Shown here in pieces: positions 11,578-22,250 of a stretch of DNA of 64,000 nt. The stretch's first letter is position 1. Each line of letters begins with the position of its first letter. The translations under genes and the position numbers were made by a program. The stretch is from the NCBI GenBank assembly GCA_959347315.1, contig OY365819.1, forward strand, positions 19,383,119 through 19,447,118, read 5' to 3'. The DNA is from Bimastos eiseni (lineage: Eukaryota; Annelida; Clitellata; Crassiclitellata; Lumbricidae). Below the pieces are notes generated by a model. The model was not told the DNA's origin, ran no database searches, and worked only from the letters and a program-made list of their open reading frames with translations.

Positions 11578-12125
11578 CTGTAACAGCACAAACACTGACT
11601 ATGAGCAAAGCAAGCCAAACATCACATATATATGGATAGCTATAACATACAACCAGTATTTTTCTCTACAAACACCACGATCCATATTTTATAAAAATTA
11701 AAGATGATTCCTCCCACAGACTAGCATATGGTCATATATTCCGTTGGCAGCCAATCGCCCATTTAAGGACACAACCAGACAAACACACAAATTCTAGACC
11801 AGAGCTGCATTGTTAAGTTGCTAAAGAGCATATATATATAAATCTCACAGTGTTTCACATTCATAATCATAGAGCTTGCGGTAAGGTTTCATATATTTCC
11901 ACGTAACATCAAGTAATCTTGTTTTACAGTCAAAAACTGGAACACAAGCCTTAATACTGAAGTATCAGAAATAATGCATTTCCATGTTGCATGTTTATTT
12001 TGTTCAGATAACTTTATCAAGCTGCAGGGCACTGTAAGACTCCACATTGCTCAATAAGCCATTTTTACGGATAACCTCCACAGTTATCATATAAAAAAAT
12101 TACTGCTAATGCTGAGAGGCCATAC

Positions 12126-12279
12126 TTGCGTTAGCTTGTACATGTCGCGAGTTGCTGCTGTGGCCAAGTCTTTGAGAGGAGGACCACTCAGTCCCCCAGT
12201 CTCTTCCTTCTTTGAATTTTTAAGAGTAGATGGGCGACTGATTGGTAGTATTGCTAATGACAAGGCCATCAACATGATA
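12126..12279 (-). CDS. DHODH: DHODH block 4, with +1 frame break
   Basis: It begins VDGLVISNTT in one frame and continues ISRPSTLKNSKKEETGGLSG in the next frame. One extra A in 'accaatcag' explains the shift. The block ends MYKLTQ before GTATGG in phase 0, whereas the next block needs phase 1. Confidence 0.75.
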
Positions 12280-12893
12280 CTGAAAATAGCAACTGTTATC
12301 TGAAGTAGGGTAAACATACAGTTGTGTAGTGTTCTAAAATTACTAGTCATACAATGCAATTAAACTTTTGCATAATAATAACAACCACAAAACATTACAG
12401 AAGGAAAAATGAAGGGAAAACAGACAACAGGAATACCGAGAACAGTAACCTTGGGCTGGATGAGGGAAGGGCGGCTATAAGAGGATGAAGGAGGAGGACC
12501 AGAACAAAGAGAAGTGGCGACATTGAACATGCGAACCTGCCAAAAAGGCAGAAAACTAAAGAAGGTAATAATAACTAAATAAACTATTCAGAAGTGCTTT
12601 AAAGTAAATGTTCATGTCCAGAATATGAACAGAACAATCAATAGAGACAAGGAAATACATATCCAGAAAGACATTAGGCTGCACTACACAGTAAGTAGTC
12701 TTCTGACTGATGAAATTAGTTCAAGCAATCTTCAAATATGTCTAAACGTAATTATTGAACAATGTGATGTGCGTCTTGCATGATTGCTGACACTTAGATT
12801 TGACACATCAACTGTTTAAACTGTTCTTGTAATAATACTGCAGTTGGAAATTAAATGAAGATATTATCATTAAATTATTCATAGGGAACAAAC

Positions 12894-13008
12894 TTTTGGC
12901 TTTTTGATTACAGCAGCAATATCAGCCTTATCCTCTTGGCTGAGGTCAGATTGGCTTGATCAAGAGGGGAGGCTTTTTACCCGACAACTCATCCCTTGCT
13001 TGAATTAA
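12894..13008 (-). CDS. DHODH: DHODH block 3, with frame break
   Basis: It starts LIQARDELSGKKPPLLIK, then the frame fails and resumes as DLSQEDKADIAAVIKK two bases out of register. The residues normally between these parts (KIAPDL) are partly lost. Block length is 115 nt where a multiple of three is needed, so the error is inside the exon. Confidence 0.75.
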
Positions 13009-13846
13009 CTAATAATATAATAAAGGAAAAATGTTGTACTGCAAATACAAAACAACATTACACAATGCTAAGCCAGACACAACATTTTCACAATATGACA
13101 CGGAATAATAGACATTATAACCCAGAATTCATTGCAAACTATGGCATCAGTTGCGTTAAAATGAAACAGAATTCTTCAATCACATTTCCATGCACCCGTG
13201 TCATTTTGTAAGCTGTGACAGGCTTACAACTATTAGTCCTCTTTATGATCATGAAAAAAGTTGACAAGACAAAAGGTGTCTCTTCACTAGAATGTGGGTA
13301 CACTTTTATGTCTGCAGATTAACCATAAAGTCTCAAACAGCAGCCACTACTTCACGTAGAACTCTTTTTTTTTGTAACTGTCACAGATATCAACTGTCCA
13401 ATCTTAATTACGATGAATGTAACTTGCTGCGGTTTTCCAGCCTGACATGTTCAAAAAAACGAAGATACATAAATACGATGCTACCAGGAAGATTAACCTG
13501 AAAAAGCATTTTGGAATATGAAGAACTTTGTTTGATTGCTTTGTTCTGTTTTCCACTTTCAGGCAGATATGCACTGTCATAAATAAACTTATGTATAACA
13601 AGAATAAAATGCATATAATATTGACTTCATTTTGATGACCCCAGCCCTTTTCTTGCATTCAACACAGAGGCACAATTTTTAAGAGCTCTAGCCCTGCATA
13701 AATACACATAAATAGGCTTCTGTAATCAGACCGATCGCACGAAAGACAGGTCATTCTGCTGCGAATGGTTGACTTACTGAACTAACCATCAATCAAGTCT
13801 AGGACGAAAATATATCTTAGCTTAAGCACTAGTTAGGTTTTTGCAC

Positions 13847-14034
13847 CTTTTCCAGAAGCTTCTCAAGTTCATCTTTACTTTGTAAGGCCCTTAAACCAGG
13901 CGTGTTAGGACTAGAGATGTTGATGACAAGATAATCCGCAATATGGCCAAATTTCCTGACGCCTTTCACATAGTCGGCGGCTGAATCAGTTGACGCCTTG
14001 TTTTTTCCCAGATTCACTCCCAAAATCCCACTTG
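13847..14034 (-). CDS. DHODH: DHODH block 2 (GVNLGKNK...SSPNT)
   Basis: The 188-nt block encodes [12 protein letters not shown] near its start and [16 protein letters not shown] near its end; the SSPNT segment carries the class 2 active-site serine. It is open throughout, with acceptor AG at 14035-14036 and donor GTGCAA. Confidence 0.85.
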
Positions 14035-15129
14035 CTATTTCAACAATTCACAATCGAATACACAAAAATACAAAAGCCTTCATGATTTACAAATATCAAC
14101 GTCAAAATGAAGTTTGAGGGTTTCCACAATGCATCTTCAAAATTATCAGATGATATAATATTAGGAACTGCTTGGTCTACTGACACTAATCCCCTAACCA
14201 AAAAGTTCAACCTGGCAACGGTAAAATACAGATTTGTTCAGCTGTGCTGGTCACTGGCTAATCTATTTCTGAGGGAGACAGTTGCAAGAACAGTTGAGGA
14301 TTGAACTTCATAGACTCAGTGACCAATGATACTTTCAGTTCTAAGGATTGACCAGGCCAAACTTTAACCAAAAAACAGACATCACAAGTAAATTTGAAGT
14401 ACATTTATAACAAGAAAGAAAACAAATAACACACAGAAATAAATTATAATAATCAAAACGAGAAAAAGGTACTAGAAAGTTGCTTTAATGTAGTGTGCTT
14501 CATATATAATTTGAAATCAGCATATTTGCCAAGCAACTATTTTGCCAAAAATTCCAAATGCACAACTACTTTTGAGAATAGGCAGTCAAAACTGCTAACT
14601 CTCAAGTTGGGAAGATTTTATCTCATTTTCAAGAGCTATATATACAAAACAATCCTACCCAGATACCTTTATGCCCGACACCACAGAACTTGGGCCGGTC
14701 TGGGCTCCAGAGGTTCTCGTTTAACATGTTACGGTCATCTGGGATTTCTGGTCCTACGATATCCAGCCAATTAAATGAATATTAAGGAAAGAGACAAAGA
14801 CTCAAATGATGATACAGTAAACAACATAAAATAATGCACGGGATAATTTGTATCTTTATGCTAGGCAAAAAAAGCAGCTCTAGGTAAGAAGCACAAGTAA
14901 CTGCCTTTTTTAGCCCTGTACAATGAAGACAGATGGTTAATCCCCATCTTTTGACGCCAGCTCATCAACAGCGCAAAACAGATATACTCATTTTATAATG
15001 CGGTATGAATCCATAACTTCTATTGCGCTAGTATCTGATGCACAAGGCACCGACTGATGGTCAACCAAGACAATGCCATAATCAGACAATAAGACAAGAG
15101 AATCGAGTTCACCAGAGATCACTCATTTT

Positions 15130-15260
15130 ATAGCTGCATTCACTATAGGTAGAGGTGACACAGAGTGCGTAAGTTCTGGTAGGGATTTGAACTCATCCAC
15201 TTTGAGTTGACAGATGCTACTACTAGATAATCACATATCTCAACAGCACAGGCATATCCA
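15130..15260 (-). mobile_element. tRNA-derived SINE fragment
   Basis: On the minus strand, 'atgagttcaaatcccta' resembles a pol III B box, preceded by a tRNA-like stretch with 'tagtagtagcatctgtcaac'. The tRNA-like part is degenerate and lies inside a DHODH intron. Confidence 0.45.
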
Positions 15261-15596
15261 TCGTGAGCTGCCACGTCACTCTTCCTGAATTTTCTTCTAT
15301 GCACTAATAATCCTAAAATAACAGCACACGATAATTTTCTCCAAAGCTTCTAAAAATTATTAAGCTGCAGAAAAATGTCACAAACAACTAAGAAATTTTC
15401 TGGAAACAATTAGTAAAGCTTGAACATAAAGTAACCTCAGAGAGAGAGACAGACAATCAAAATTCTAATGACAAGTGGTGCTCTGATAAAAAATAATCAT
15501 ATCAAATTAATCAAGTATATCAATCTGATTTAAGCAGAAAACCATATAAACAGATATCAATATATTTTGACAGCTATACATATATCGATAGCTCAC

Positions 15597-15667
15597 CAAT
15601 TTTATCCTTTTCCCGAGCTTCTAATCGCTTAGAGACGACTTCCTGTCCTTCACTGTTGAACCCATAC
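15597..15667 (-). CDS. DHODH: DHODH block 1 (RYGFNS region)
   Basis: A 71-nt block preceded by a long pyrimidine tract and AG, ending before GTGAGC. It reads YGFNSEGQEVVSKRLEAREK, matching the conserved RYGFNS...RL region of class 2 DHODH. It is phase 2 in and phase 1 out, which fits the next block. Confidence 0.75.
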
Positions 15668-15775
15668 CTGAAAAAAAATACATTCCTTTTGCACAGAAAT
15701 AGAGCACGTCATTAGACAACCACAAGTAAAACAACCAGAATAGCTGCACAATTTCTAACAGTTGATCAATATGGC

Positions 15776-16318
15776 CTTGACGTAGCGCTCATAAACTAAC
15801 TGGCGTCCTCCGCTTGGCAATCGAGTCGCGCTTTCAAAGTTTTAATATCATAATATTGCAGTTACATGTACATCCTCTTAGCAAGAACTCACGAAGCACA
15901 TACGCCCTCTTGCGAATGTCAGCGCCATTATTTCTGGCCCACGGGTCATAGAGTTAGGCCTACGAGCCACGTTGTTAAATAAAATGACCATATCATGGAA
16001 CTATAAACAAATGCGGCCAATTCACTCTGGTAGCTCATTCCGTCTACCTTCATTTAACTTCGACACCCTAACCAATCAGATGACGGATGAAACGGACATC
16101 GACCATTAATCGCTCAACATTCGGTCCATGGATACTCTGTTCTCATCTGTCGAGCTAACAGATTTTGAGGACGAAAATGCGCTATATGAAATTAGTATAA
16201 TAGAAAGAGCAGTACCTCAGCCGTATTATTGTCAGAGTTGTATGGTCTCGAGACAGTGTCTCAGTCTCAAGACAGTTTTTTTAGTGCCTCGATCTCGGTC
16301 CCCTGTTGTCTCGGTCTC
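15776..16318. repeat. 0.55-kb dispersed repeat, copy 2
   Basis: Near-identical to 7275-7821, differing by scattered substitutions and a few 1-2 bp indels. It keeps the MDTLFSS open frame at 16128-16325. It runs into the GTCTC-rich element that begins at 16233. Confidence 0.75.
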
Positions 16319-17064
16319 GCGGTAGTGACTCCAATTTTTTGAAACTGTCTTGAAGTGAAAGTCTTGTTCAGTCTCGAACAAGCGGTCTCGATAAGTTTCG
16401 CGTTAACTGTCTTAAAATCTTGTGCTAGAAACCAAAACCGGAATCTACGAGAAACAGTAATTTTTGTTAACGCGCGAGTCACATGACACTGAAATCAGTT
16501 AAATTTTCTGAAAGTGGAAAAATGTCTGAGAGAGAACCTGAAATTGTGAAGCTTGCGTTTACGCAATTTGAAGTTAGGCCTATTGACAAACAATTGCTAT
16601 TGGCTATTAGTTTCTCATTGATGAAAAACCACCATAAACAAATAATTAAACGATCGGAACAACTTCGAGTTTCTCAGAGTGAGTAAGGATATACGCAAAT
16701 CTATAATTTCCTTTGGTATTTGGTATCGAATTTGTTTGTTTAAAATCATCTAGAAGATTTCAAACGTGCTTTCTTTATACTATTCAGAAGATAGGCAGAA
16801 GAAGAAATATCGAAAAAGATAAAACTCGCCAATATAAAAACTGTTCTTGGGAATTGGTACGATATACATTATAATTAAGTTTCAAATTGAAATTACAAAT
16901 GAACCTTATTCCCGAAAACTGATACATTAGTATTTCACAGCCTTTTATATAGGATCACTTAATTGTCTTTTACTGTCTCGAACTGTCTTGAACATATTGT
17001 CTCGGTCTCGGCATCTCACTCTCTCGGTCTCGTCTTGAAGTTTAAAGTCTCGCATACAACACAG
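16233..17064. mobile_element. GTCTC-rich hAT-like element
   Basis: The left end CAGAGTTGTATG and right end CATACAACACAG are imperfect inverted repeats. Both termini carry many GTCTCG/GTCTTGAAC-like pentamer and hexamer motifs (16245-16400 and 16970-17055). No convincing 8-bp target duplication was seen. A 67-codon open frame (16483-16686) ends at a splice-like CAGAGTGAGT. Part of it is duplicated just outside the element (about 17085-17150), so the element may have captured or been inserted into a duplicated host segment. Confidence 0.5.
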
Positions 17065-17965
17065 GTAAAACCACCATGACCCAAACGATCGGAACAACTT
17101 CGAGTTTCTCAGGGTGAGTAAGGATATGCACAAATTTATAATTTCGTTTGGTTAACTGCTGCTTAGTAACCTTATCAGTGACTGCCATTCAATAGCAAGT
17201 TTTCCCCCAATACACCTTCAGCTATATATGAGCAGGGAGAGTGGGCATTATCAAGGCGCAGCATAAATTCAATGCATGCTCAAAACTATTCCTATTCACA
17301 CTAGATTTTCTAAATGAATAAACTAAAAATAAATTCTGCAATCACCATACCCCTCTGTCGAGCGGCCTTCGATGCATTTTGCGAGTTAAACTGTATAGCA
17401 AAATAAAACTCTCGTGAGCACCACTGTTACTTCTAATATACAATAGATTACATTTGTCGGACACTAAATTCTCTCAAATTTAAGACATCTTGCGCCATCT
17501 AGCGGCTGACAAGTGAGTAAGTAGCAAAGGTAACATACATGTAGTTCGGATTTCACAGAACAAGTTAAAACATGAATTTTTGTATCCCTCAGCCCTCACA
17601 ACTCCGTCAGTTGTTCACGGTCCAACCAGTTCGTTCATCCGTTCCTCTTAGTAGAAACGGATTCAAATGCATATCTGAATAAAACAAAAGATATCCATAC
17701 ATAAAAGCCCAGGGATAACCAAAGTGCATCCTATAGCAATTAACTCCCTCATCACTGAAGGACCCACACTCGTCTCCCGCTTAAATGAGTGTAGTTACCA
17801 AACACAAGCCGTGTTACAGAGCAAAATATAGTATTTCTTGTCCAGGAGACTCTCTATTTGATCCTTCTCCTCATAAAATTCTCCAAAACCCGACTGTCGC
17901 AGCAAAACCCTGCACGAGCGTGAAGATGGCGTGGACAGTGAGCAGAGGTTGTACCGAGCGGGTTC
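17065..17965. other. Intergenic, mostly nothing recognised
   Basis: 17085-17150 repeats 16648-16710. 'gaagATGGCGtgg' at about 17923 resembles a YY1/TISU-type initiator, but the frame it opens is only 16 codons. No DHODH 5' exon could be found here. Confidence 0.4.
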
Positions 17966-18112
17966 TTAGTCTGTGACTGCCTTTTTAGGCAGAGTCCCTT
18001 CCGTTGAGCCCCGGTGGTAGCTCTGTGCCATCGAGTTGATTATAGAGACAACAAAGTAGAGAACCATCACTAGAGCAAACCTTTGAAATACTGACGAAAG
18101 CCAAATGGTCTC
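17966..18112 (-). CDS. Possible terminal exon of a small membrane protein
   Basis: The minus-strand block is preceded by a good pyrimidine tract and AG at 18113-18114. It is open in phase 0 for 48 residues to TAA. It contains one strongly hydrophobic segment ([18 protein letters not shown]) followed by a polar tail with KK near the end. This shape suits the last transmembrane helix and cytosolic tail of a small integral membrane protein. I recognise no family and found no upstream exon, so it is a weak call. Confidence 0.25.
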   Translation of the reverse strand, partial: ETIWLSSVFQRFALVMVLYFVVSIINSMAQSYHRGSTEGTLPKKAVTD

Positions 18113-18172
18113 CTAAACCAACAGAAAAATCACAATGTCAATGTACAAATTTTCAAGATGTTGCTCTCAATG

Positions 18173-18330
18173 TTAGTTGCTGTTTAACGACGCTGTGTGA
18201 CAACAAAAATCATTAGTGTCACCCTTCTCCTTTATCCAGGCATGGGACTGGCACTGTTTGAGTGCAAACAGTGGACGAGTTTGTTCGTCTGAAAGTGTGT
18301 GTGTAATAAGTTTATTAAACGACACATCCA
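18173..18330. repeat. Dispersed repeat with 'ccaggcatgggactggcac'
   Basis: About 75 bp from 'gtttaacgac' to 'catgggactggcac' reappear at 60660-60738 with moderate divergence. The nearby 'gtgtgtaataagtttatt' also resembles 56148-56170. An old interspersed element of unknown class. Confidence 0.6.
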
Positions 18331-18932
18331 TGACAGGATATGCTTCTGTTCCTCTGAGCAAAAATGATAAGCTTATCAAAGTAGCCAGGTTGAACAACTG
18401 GAGGTGACCACTGAACAAAGACCTACAGGAAATGTTGGCCTTTTATTGATCCTTCTTGATACGGATACGAGAGCGACTACTATATATCCGCCGTAACCCC
18501 AAGCGAACCTGATGGTGAACCAATGTGAATCATTTTCAGTATTTCACTTTGATTCGATAGGTGGCAGCACGGTTTTGAAAAAGCCCACAAGATCGAATTC
18601 CTACAGAATAACCAGGTAACACAATGTAACACCCAGACGCTAATTAACATAAACAGTACATTTATGCGCACCATAATTACAAAGCGTGGAGTTTCGCAGC
18701 CGAAACTTCGGCCTCTCAACGCACGGGAAATAACCCCTCCAGAAGTCTAAAAACGGCACTAACCTTGACCCTAAACACCCTCACGACGTCTAACATGTTA
18801 CTTGACTCCCACGATCAGGCCCTTTCAGAAGTTCGAGGAAACCTGCGCCATTGACAAAAATTAGGTCCATCTGCTCCCTATCTTTTAGTCTTATCAAAAT
18901 TACAAATGGTGAGGCCTACATTCTCTTTGTAT

Positions 18933-19389
18933 CAGGGATGTGGTCTCGAAACCGGAAAACTACGGTCTTGGTCTTGTATGCACCGATCTTGGTCTCGGAC
19001 CATCGGTCTTGGACCGACGGTCTTGGTCTTAAATGAACGGTCTTGGGATTGGTCTCCGTCTTAGGCTAGCGTTATCGTTAATCTATTTGTTCAGATGTCT
19101 TATTTAGAACCTATACCGTGTACTGTAAGTAATTTATAGTGTGACGTTCTCAGGCCGAAACCAAGGGCTGAACCCGCAAAAGTTCAGACTGGCCAGTAAA
19201 ACTGTTTTCTGGACCATTATTAAGATTAGTATTCATCAGAATAAAATTAATATTGTAACCGTGTTATTCCGTTTTAGCGTCTTAATAAATTGAATTGTTT
19301 CTAAAAAAAGTGTATCGAGTATCGGTCTTGGTCTTGGTCTCGGACCACCCGGTCTTGGTCTTGAGGTTTTGGTCTTGTGTCCAACACTG
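18933..19389. mobile_element. hAT-like MITE rich in GGTCTTG motifs
   Basis: The left end CAGGGATGTGGTCTCG and the right end (read inward) CAGTGTTGGACACAAGACC are imperfect inverted repeats. Flanking octamers ctttgtat (18925-18932) and ctgtgtag (19390-19397) agree at 6 of 8 positions. Both subterminal regions are arrays of GGTCTTGGTCTTG-type motifs with an AT-rich centre. It has no transposase and sits inside the mosaic repeat block. Confidence 0.7.
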
Positions 19390-19729
19390 CTGTGTAGAGA
19401 ACAAAACGGTAGGCCTATCAATCTAAGATATAATTAATTTAATAATTCTTACTTAACAAGATGTTTTTCGTGCTTTTTGCTCAGCAAGTGATTCAAATAT
19501 TTTTCGAGAACTATACAAAACGCCTCCCTGTCCAGCTTCGAGGGTTGCGAATTGTCACTACGAGCCTGGCCCTATATAATTGATTCATGACAGAATAATC
19601 AGCAAAATTGAATGTAACACCCAGACGCTTCCCATTTTACGTAAACAGTACAGTTATGCGGCGCCATAATTACAAAGCGTGGAGCTTCGCGACCGAAACT
19701 TCGGCCTTTCAACGAACGGCAAAAACTAC

Positions 19730-22250
19730 TCCTGCGGCCGAAAGTTCTTTGCAGATGCCTAAAAGCGGCACCAACCCCGACACTAAACCACCCACACAAC
19801 GCCTAATTGTACCGTCACGATGCTTGACCCGACCCTTTCCGACTCTCACAACGCACATTAAATTTTTTGGTGTTTTCAACTGTGCGCATGCGCCAAAGGT
19901 TGCGCGTGCGTAGAGGTCATGACTCGCGGAATGTTTTATCTGCTCGGCCGTAGAAGTAACATTTTCGAGAAAATGCTGGGGCATCAAAAGCGAACCAATT
20001 TCAGTAGATACTGAAATGTCTCACTTTGATTCGATAGGTGGCAGCATGGTTTTGAAAAAGCCCACAAGATCGAATTACTGCATTTGAGGAAACGTTGTCC
20101 TGTTATAGCCTTGTATTGGCATACAGGCCGAACGCCTCAGAATCCAGCCTTGAGCGTTGCGAATTGTCAGCATGTCGATTGGCGCTATATAATTGATTGA
20201 TCATAGATTAACCAACAAAATTCAATGTAACACCCAGACGCTTCCCATTTAACGTAGACAACACATTCATGCGGCGCCAAAATTACAAAGCGTTTTAGCT
20301 TCGCGGCCGAAACTTCGACCTCTCAACGCACGGAAAAATTACTTCTGCGTGTCATACTTAGTTCCCCTATGGGTTGCTGGCTGCTCGGGGACGCCTTCCG
20401 AGGTTACAATGGTTAATCCCACTTCCGGCCCTACTGCATAGCCTACGGGCCATTTCCCTTGCAGTCGCCGACTACGTCTCAAGCGCGAAGTCAGGGCTTC
20501 TCGCTCATACACCCCCGTCGGCGTTATCTCAGCTCCTAGTATAGTGAGGGCCCCAGTTTGCACCACAGGATTACCTCGTACTGGGTTTGACATAATGTCC
20601 GTGACCTCGGGGCTGATGGTGGCGATCATCTGCTGAGCAGATGAAGCACCTGGGCTGGTATGGTCCCTACGAGCAGACTGATCGATTTTTGCTTCCATAG
20701 GGCTCCTCACTATGACCGCTTAATTATTTTAAAATCTAACAAATTTGTATGTTCAATAGTCAAACAATCTTTATTTACGGCAATTAATCCTCAGCTACCA
20801 GCTGCAGGTTTACATTTATTAATCACGATTATACAACAAACAAACGAATTTTATAATCTACCAAACATCAAACAGACCCCTAAAAACTGCACTAATTATA
20901 TAGTTAAGTAATGAAAGATTTTGACCAAATTTCTTAGCTACTTTGTTCTCTATTCTTCCTAGCACAGCGCTATAAAAATGTACTCCAGCCGAATGCCGTC
21001 AGTTACAATGCATTCGCCCTATCGCCAGTTCTGGCCAAAAGTTAATCACATTTATTTTTGTGCACATTCGAAATTTCCAGACGACACTTGCACCACGCAA
21101 GTCGTAATACTTCCCTTATCAATTTCGCTAAGTTTTCTACACGGAACTAATCGCGAATATGACCTTTTAATGAACTTTTACCGACTCGCTAACGTCCACC
21201 CTTCTAGAACTTTGACAATTTCAACACCACAAAATGGCCGCTCACGCGTCACCTACGCAATAGAAAAATAGGTGGCGCCTCAAGCGATTACATCGAGAGC
21301 TTTAGCTGCAGGCCCGATTAGGCTCAGCAGCGAAAGCTCGAGGGAGATCGTTGCGCATGGGCATTTGCGCAACACTGCGACCGAAAGTTCTTTGCAGATG
21401 TCTAAAGACGGCACTAACCCTGACCATAAACGACGCTTAACTTGACCCTAATGATGCTTAACCTGACCCTTTCCTTATGCGGCGTAACAATTACGCACGG
21501 AAAAATAACTTCTGCGACCGAAAGTTCTTTGCAGATGTCTAAAGACGGCACTAACCCTGACCATAAACGACGCTTAACTTGATCCTCACGATGCTTAACC
21601 TGACCCTTTCCTAATGCGGCGTTACAATTACGCACGGAAAAATAACTACTACGGCCGAAAGTTCTTTGCAGATGTCCAAAAACGGCACCAACCCTGACCC
21701 TAAACGGTCGCAACTCGCCGAATTTTATGTGTCCGGCTGTAGAAGAAACATTTTCGAGATACTGATCGTTAATCAAAAGTGAAACATTTTCAGTAGACAC
21801 AGCTGAAAATATATCACTTGATTCGATAGGTGGCAACACGGTTTTGAACAAGCCCACAAGATCGAATTCCTGCATTTGTATTGGCATACAGGCCAAACGC
21901 CAACTCTGGCCAAAAGTTAATCACATTTATTTTTGTGCTCATTCGAAATTTCCAGACGACACTTGCACCACGCAAGTCGTAATACTTCCCTTATCAATTT
22001 CGCTAAGTTTTCTACACGGAACTAATCGCGAATATGACCTTTTAATGAACTTTTACCGATTCGCTAACGTCCACCCTTCTAGAACTTTGACAATTTCAAC
22101 ACCACAAAATAGCCGCTCACGCGTCACCTACGCAATAGAAAAATAGGTGGCGCCTCAAGCGATTACATCGAGAGCTTTAGCTGCAAGCCCGATTAGGCTC
22201 AGCAGCGAAAGCTCGAGGGAGATCGTTGCGCATGGGCATTTGCGCAACAC
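19730..22250. repeat. 2.5-kb duplicated segment, copy 1
   Basis: It pairs with 24230-26760 at an offset of about 4500. A 160-codon frame (21414-21896) is preserved with the same translation in both copies (25915-26397), including a synonymous difference (gaaagttc versus gacagttc). This indicates recent duplication or gene conversion. Confidence 0.75.
20339..20710 (-). other. Repeat-borne open frame, 123 codons
   Basis: The longest of three related frames, beginning MRSPMEAKIDQSARR and ending RGTKYDTQK. It is basic in the middle (SRLRRSRRLQ) with no recognised domain. It is repeated at 24951-25211, where a tryptophan codon has become TGA, and in truncated form at 8751-8921. This could be a piece of a gag-like or captured host protein carried by the repeat. 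I cannot name it. Confidence 0.4.

Larger units (their letters stand above)
10647..15667 (-). pseudogene. DHODH: Dihydroorotate dehydrogenase (class 2), 5'-truncated and frame-disrupted locus
   Basis: Six minus-strand blocks match the C-terminal two-thirds of mitochondrial DHODH, the FMN enzyme oxidising dihydroorotate to orotate in pyrimidine synthesis. Blocks in order: 15667-15597, 14034-13847, 13008-12894, 12279-12126, 11577-11418, 10701-10647. All have GT/AG edges. Recognisable motifs are [14 protein letters not shown] (active-site serine region), [16 protein letters not shown] and the C-terminal ISDAVG. Exon phases fit at 15597/14034, 13847/13008, 12894/12279 and 11418/10701. However, block 3 carries a net 2-base loss after LLIK, block 4 has one extra base within NTT/ISRP, and the join from block 4 to block 5 is one base short. 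No exon for roughly the first 150 residues (membrane anchor, GFDKHG region) was found up to 18 kb. I read this as a decayed, intron-containing copy. Assembly indels in a real gene remain possible. Confidence 0.75.

Noticed and set aside
14640..14770. Possible DHODH exon containing the frame NENLWSPDRPKFCGVGHK
   Set aside because: It lies between blocks that already join in phase and does not match the expected family sequence.
17920..17975. TISU-like start 'aagATGGCGtgg' as a gene start
   Set aside because: The frame stops after 16 codons and no downstream exon is evident.
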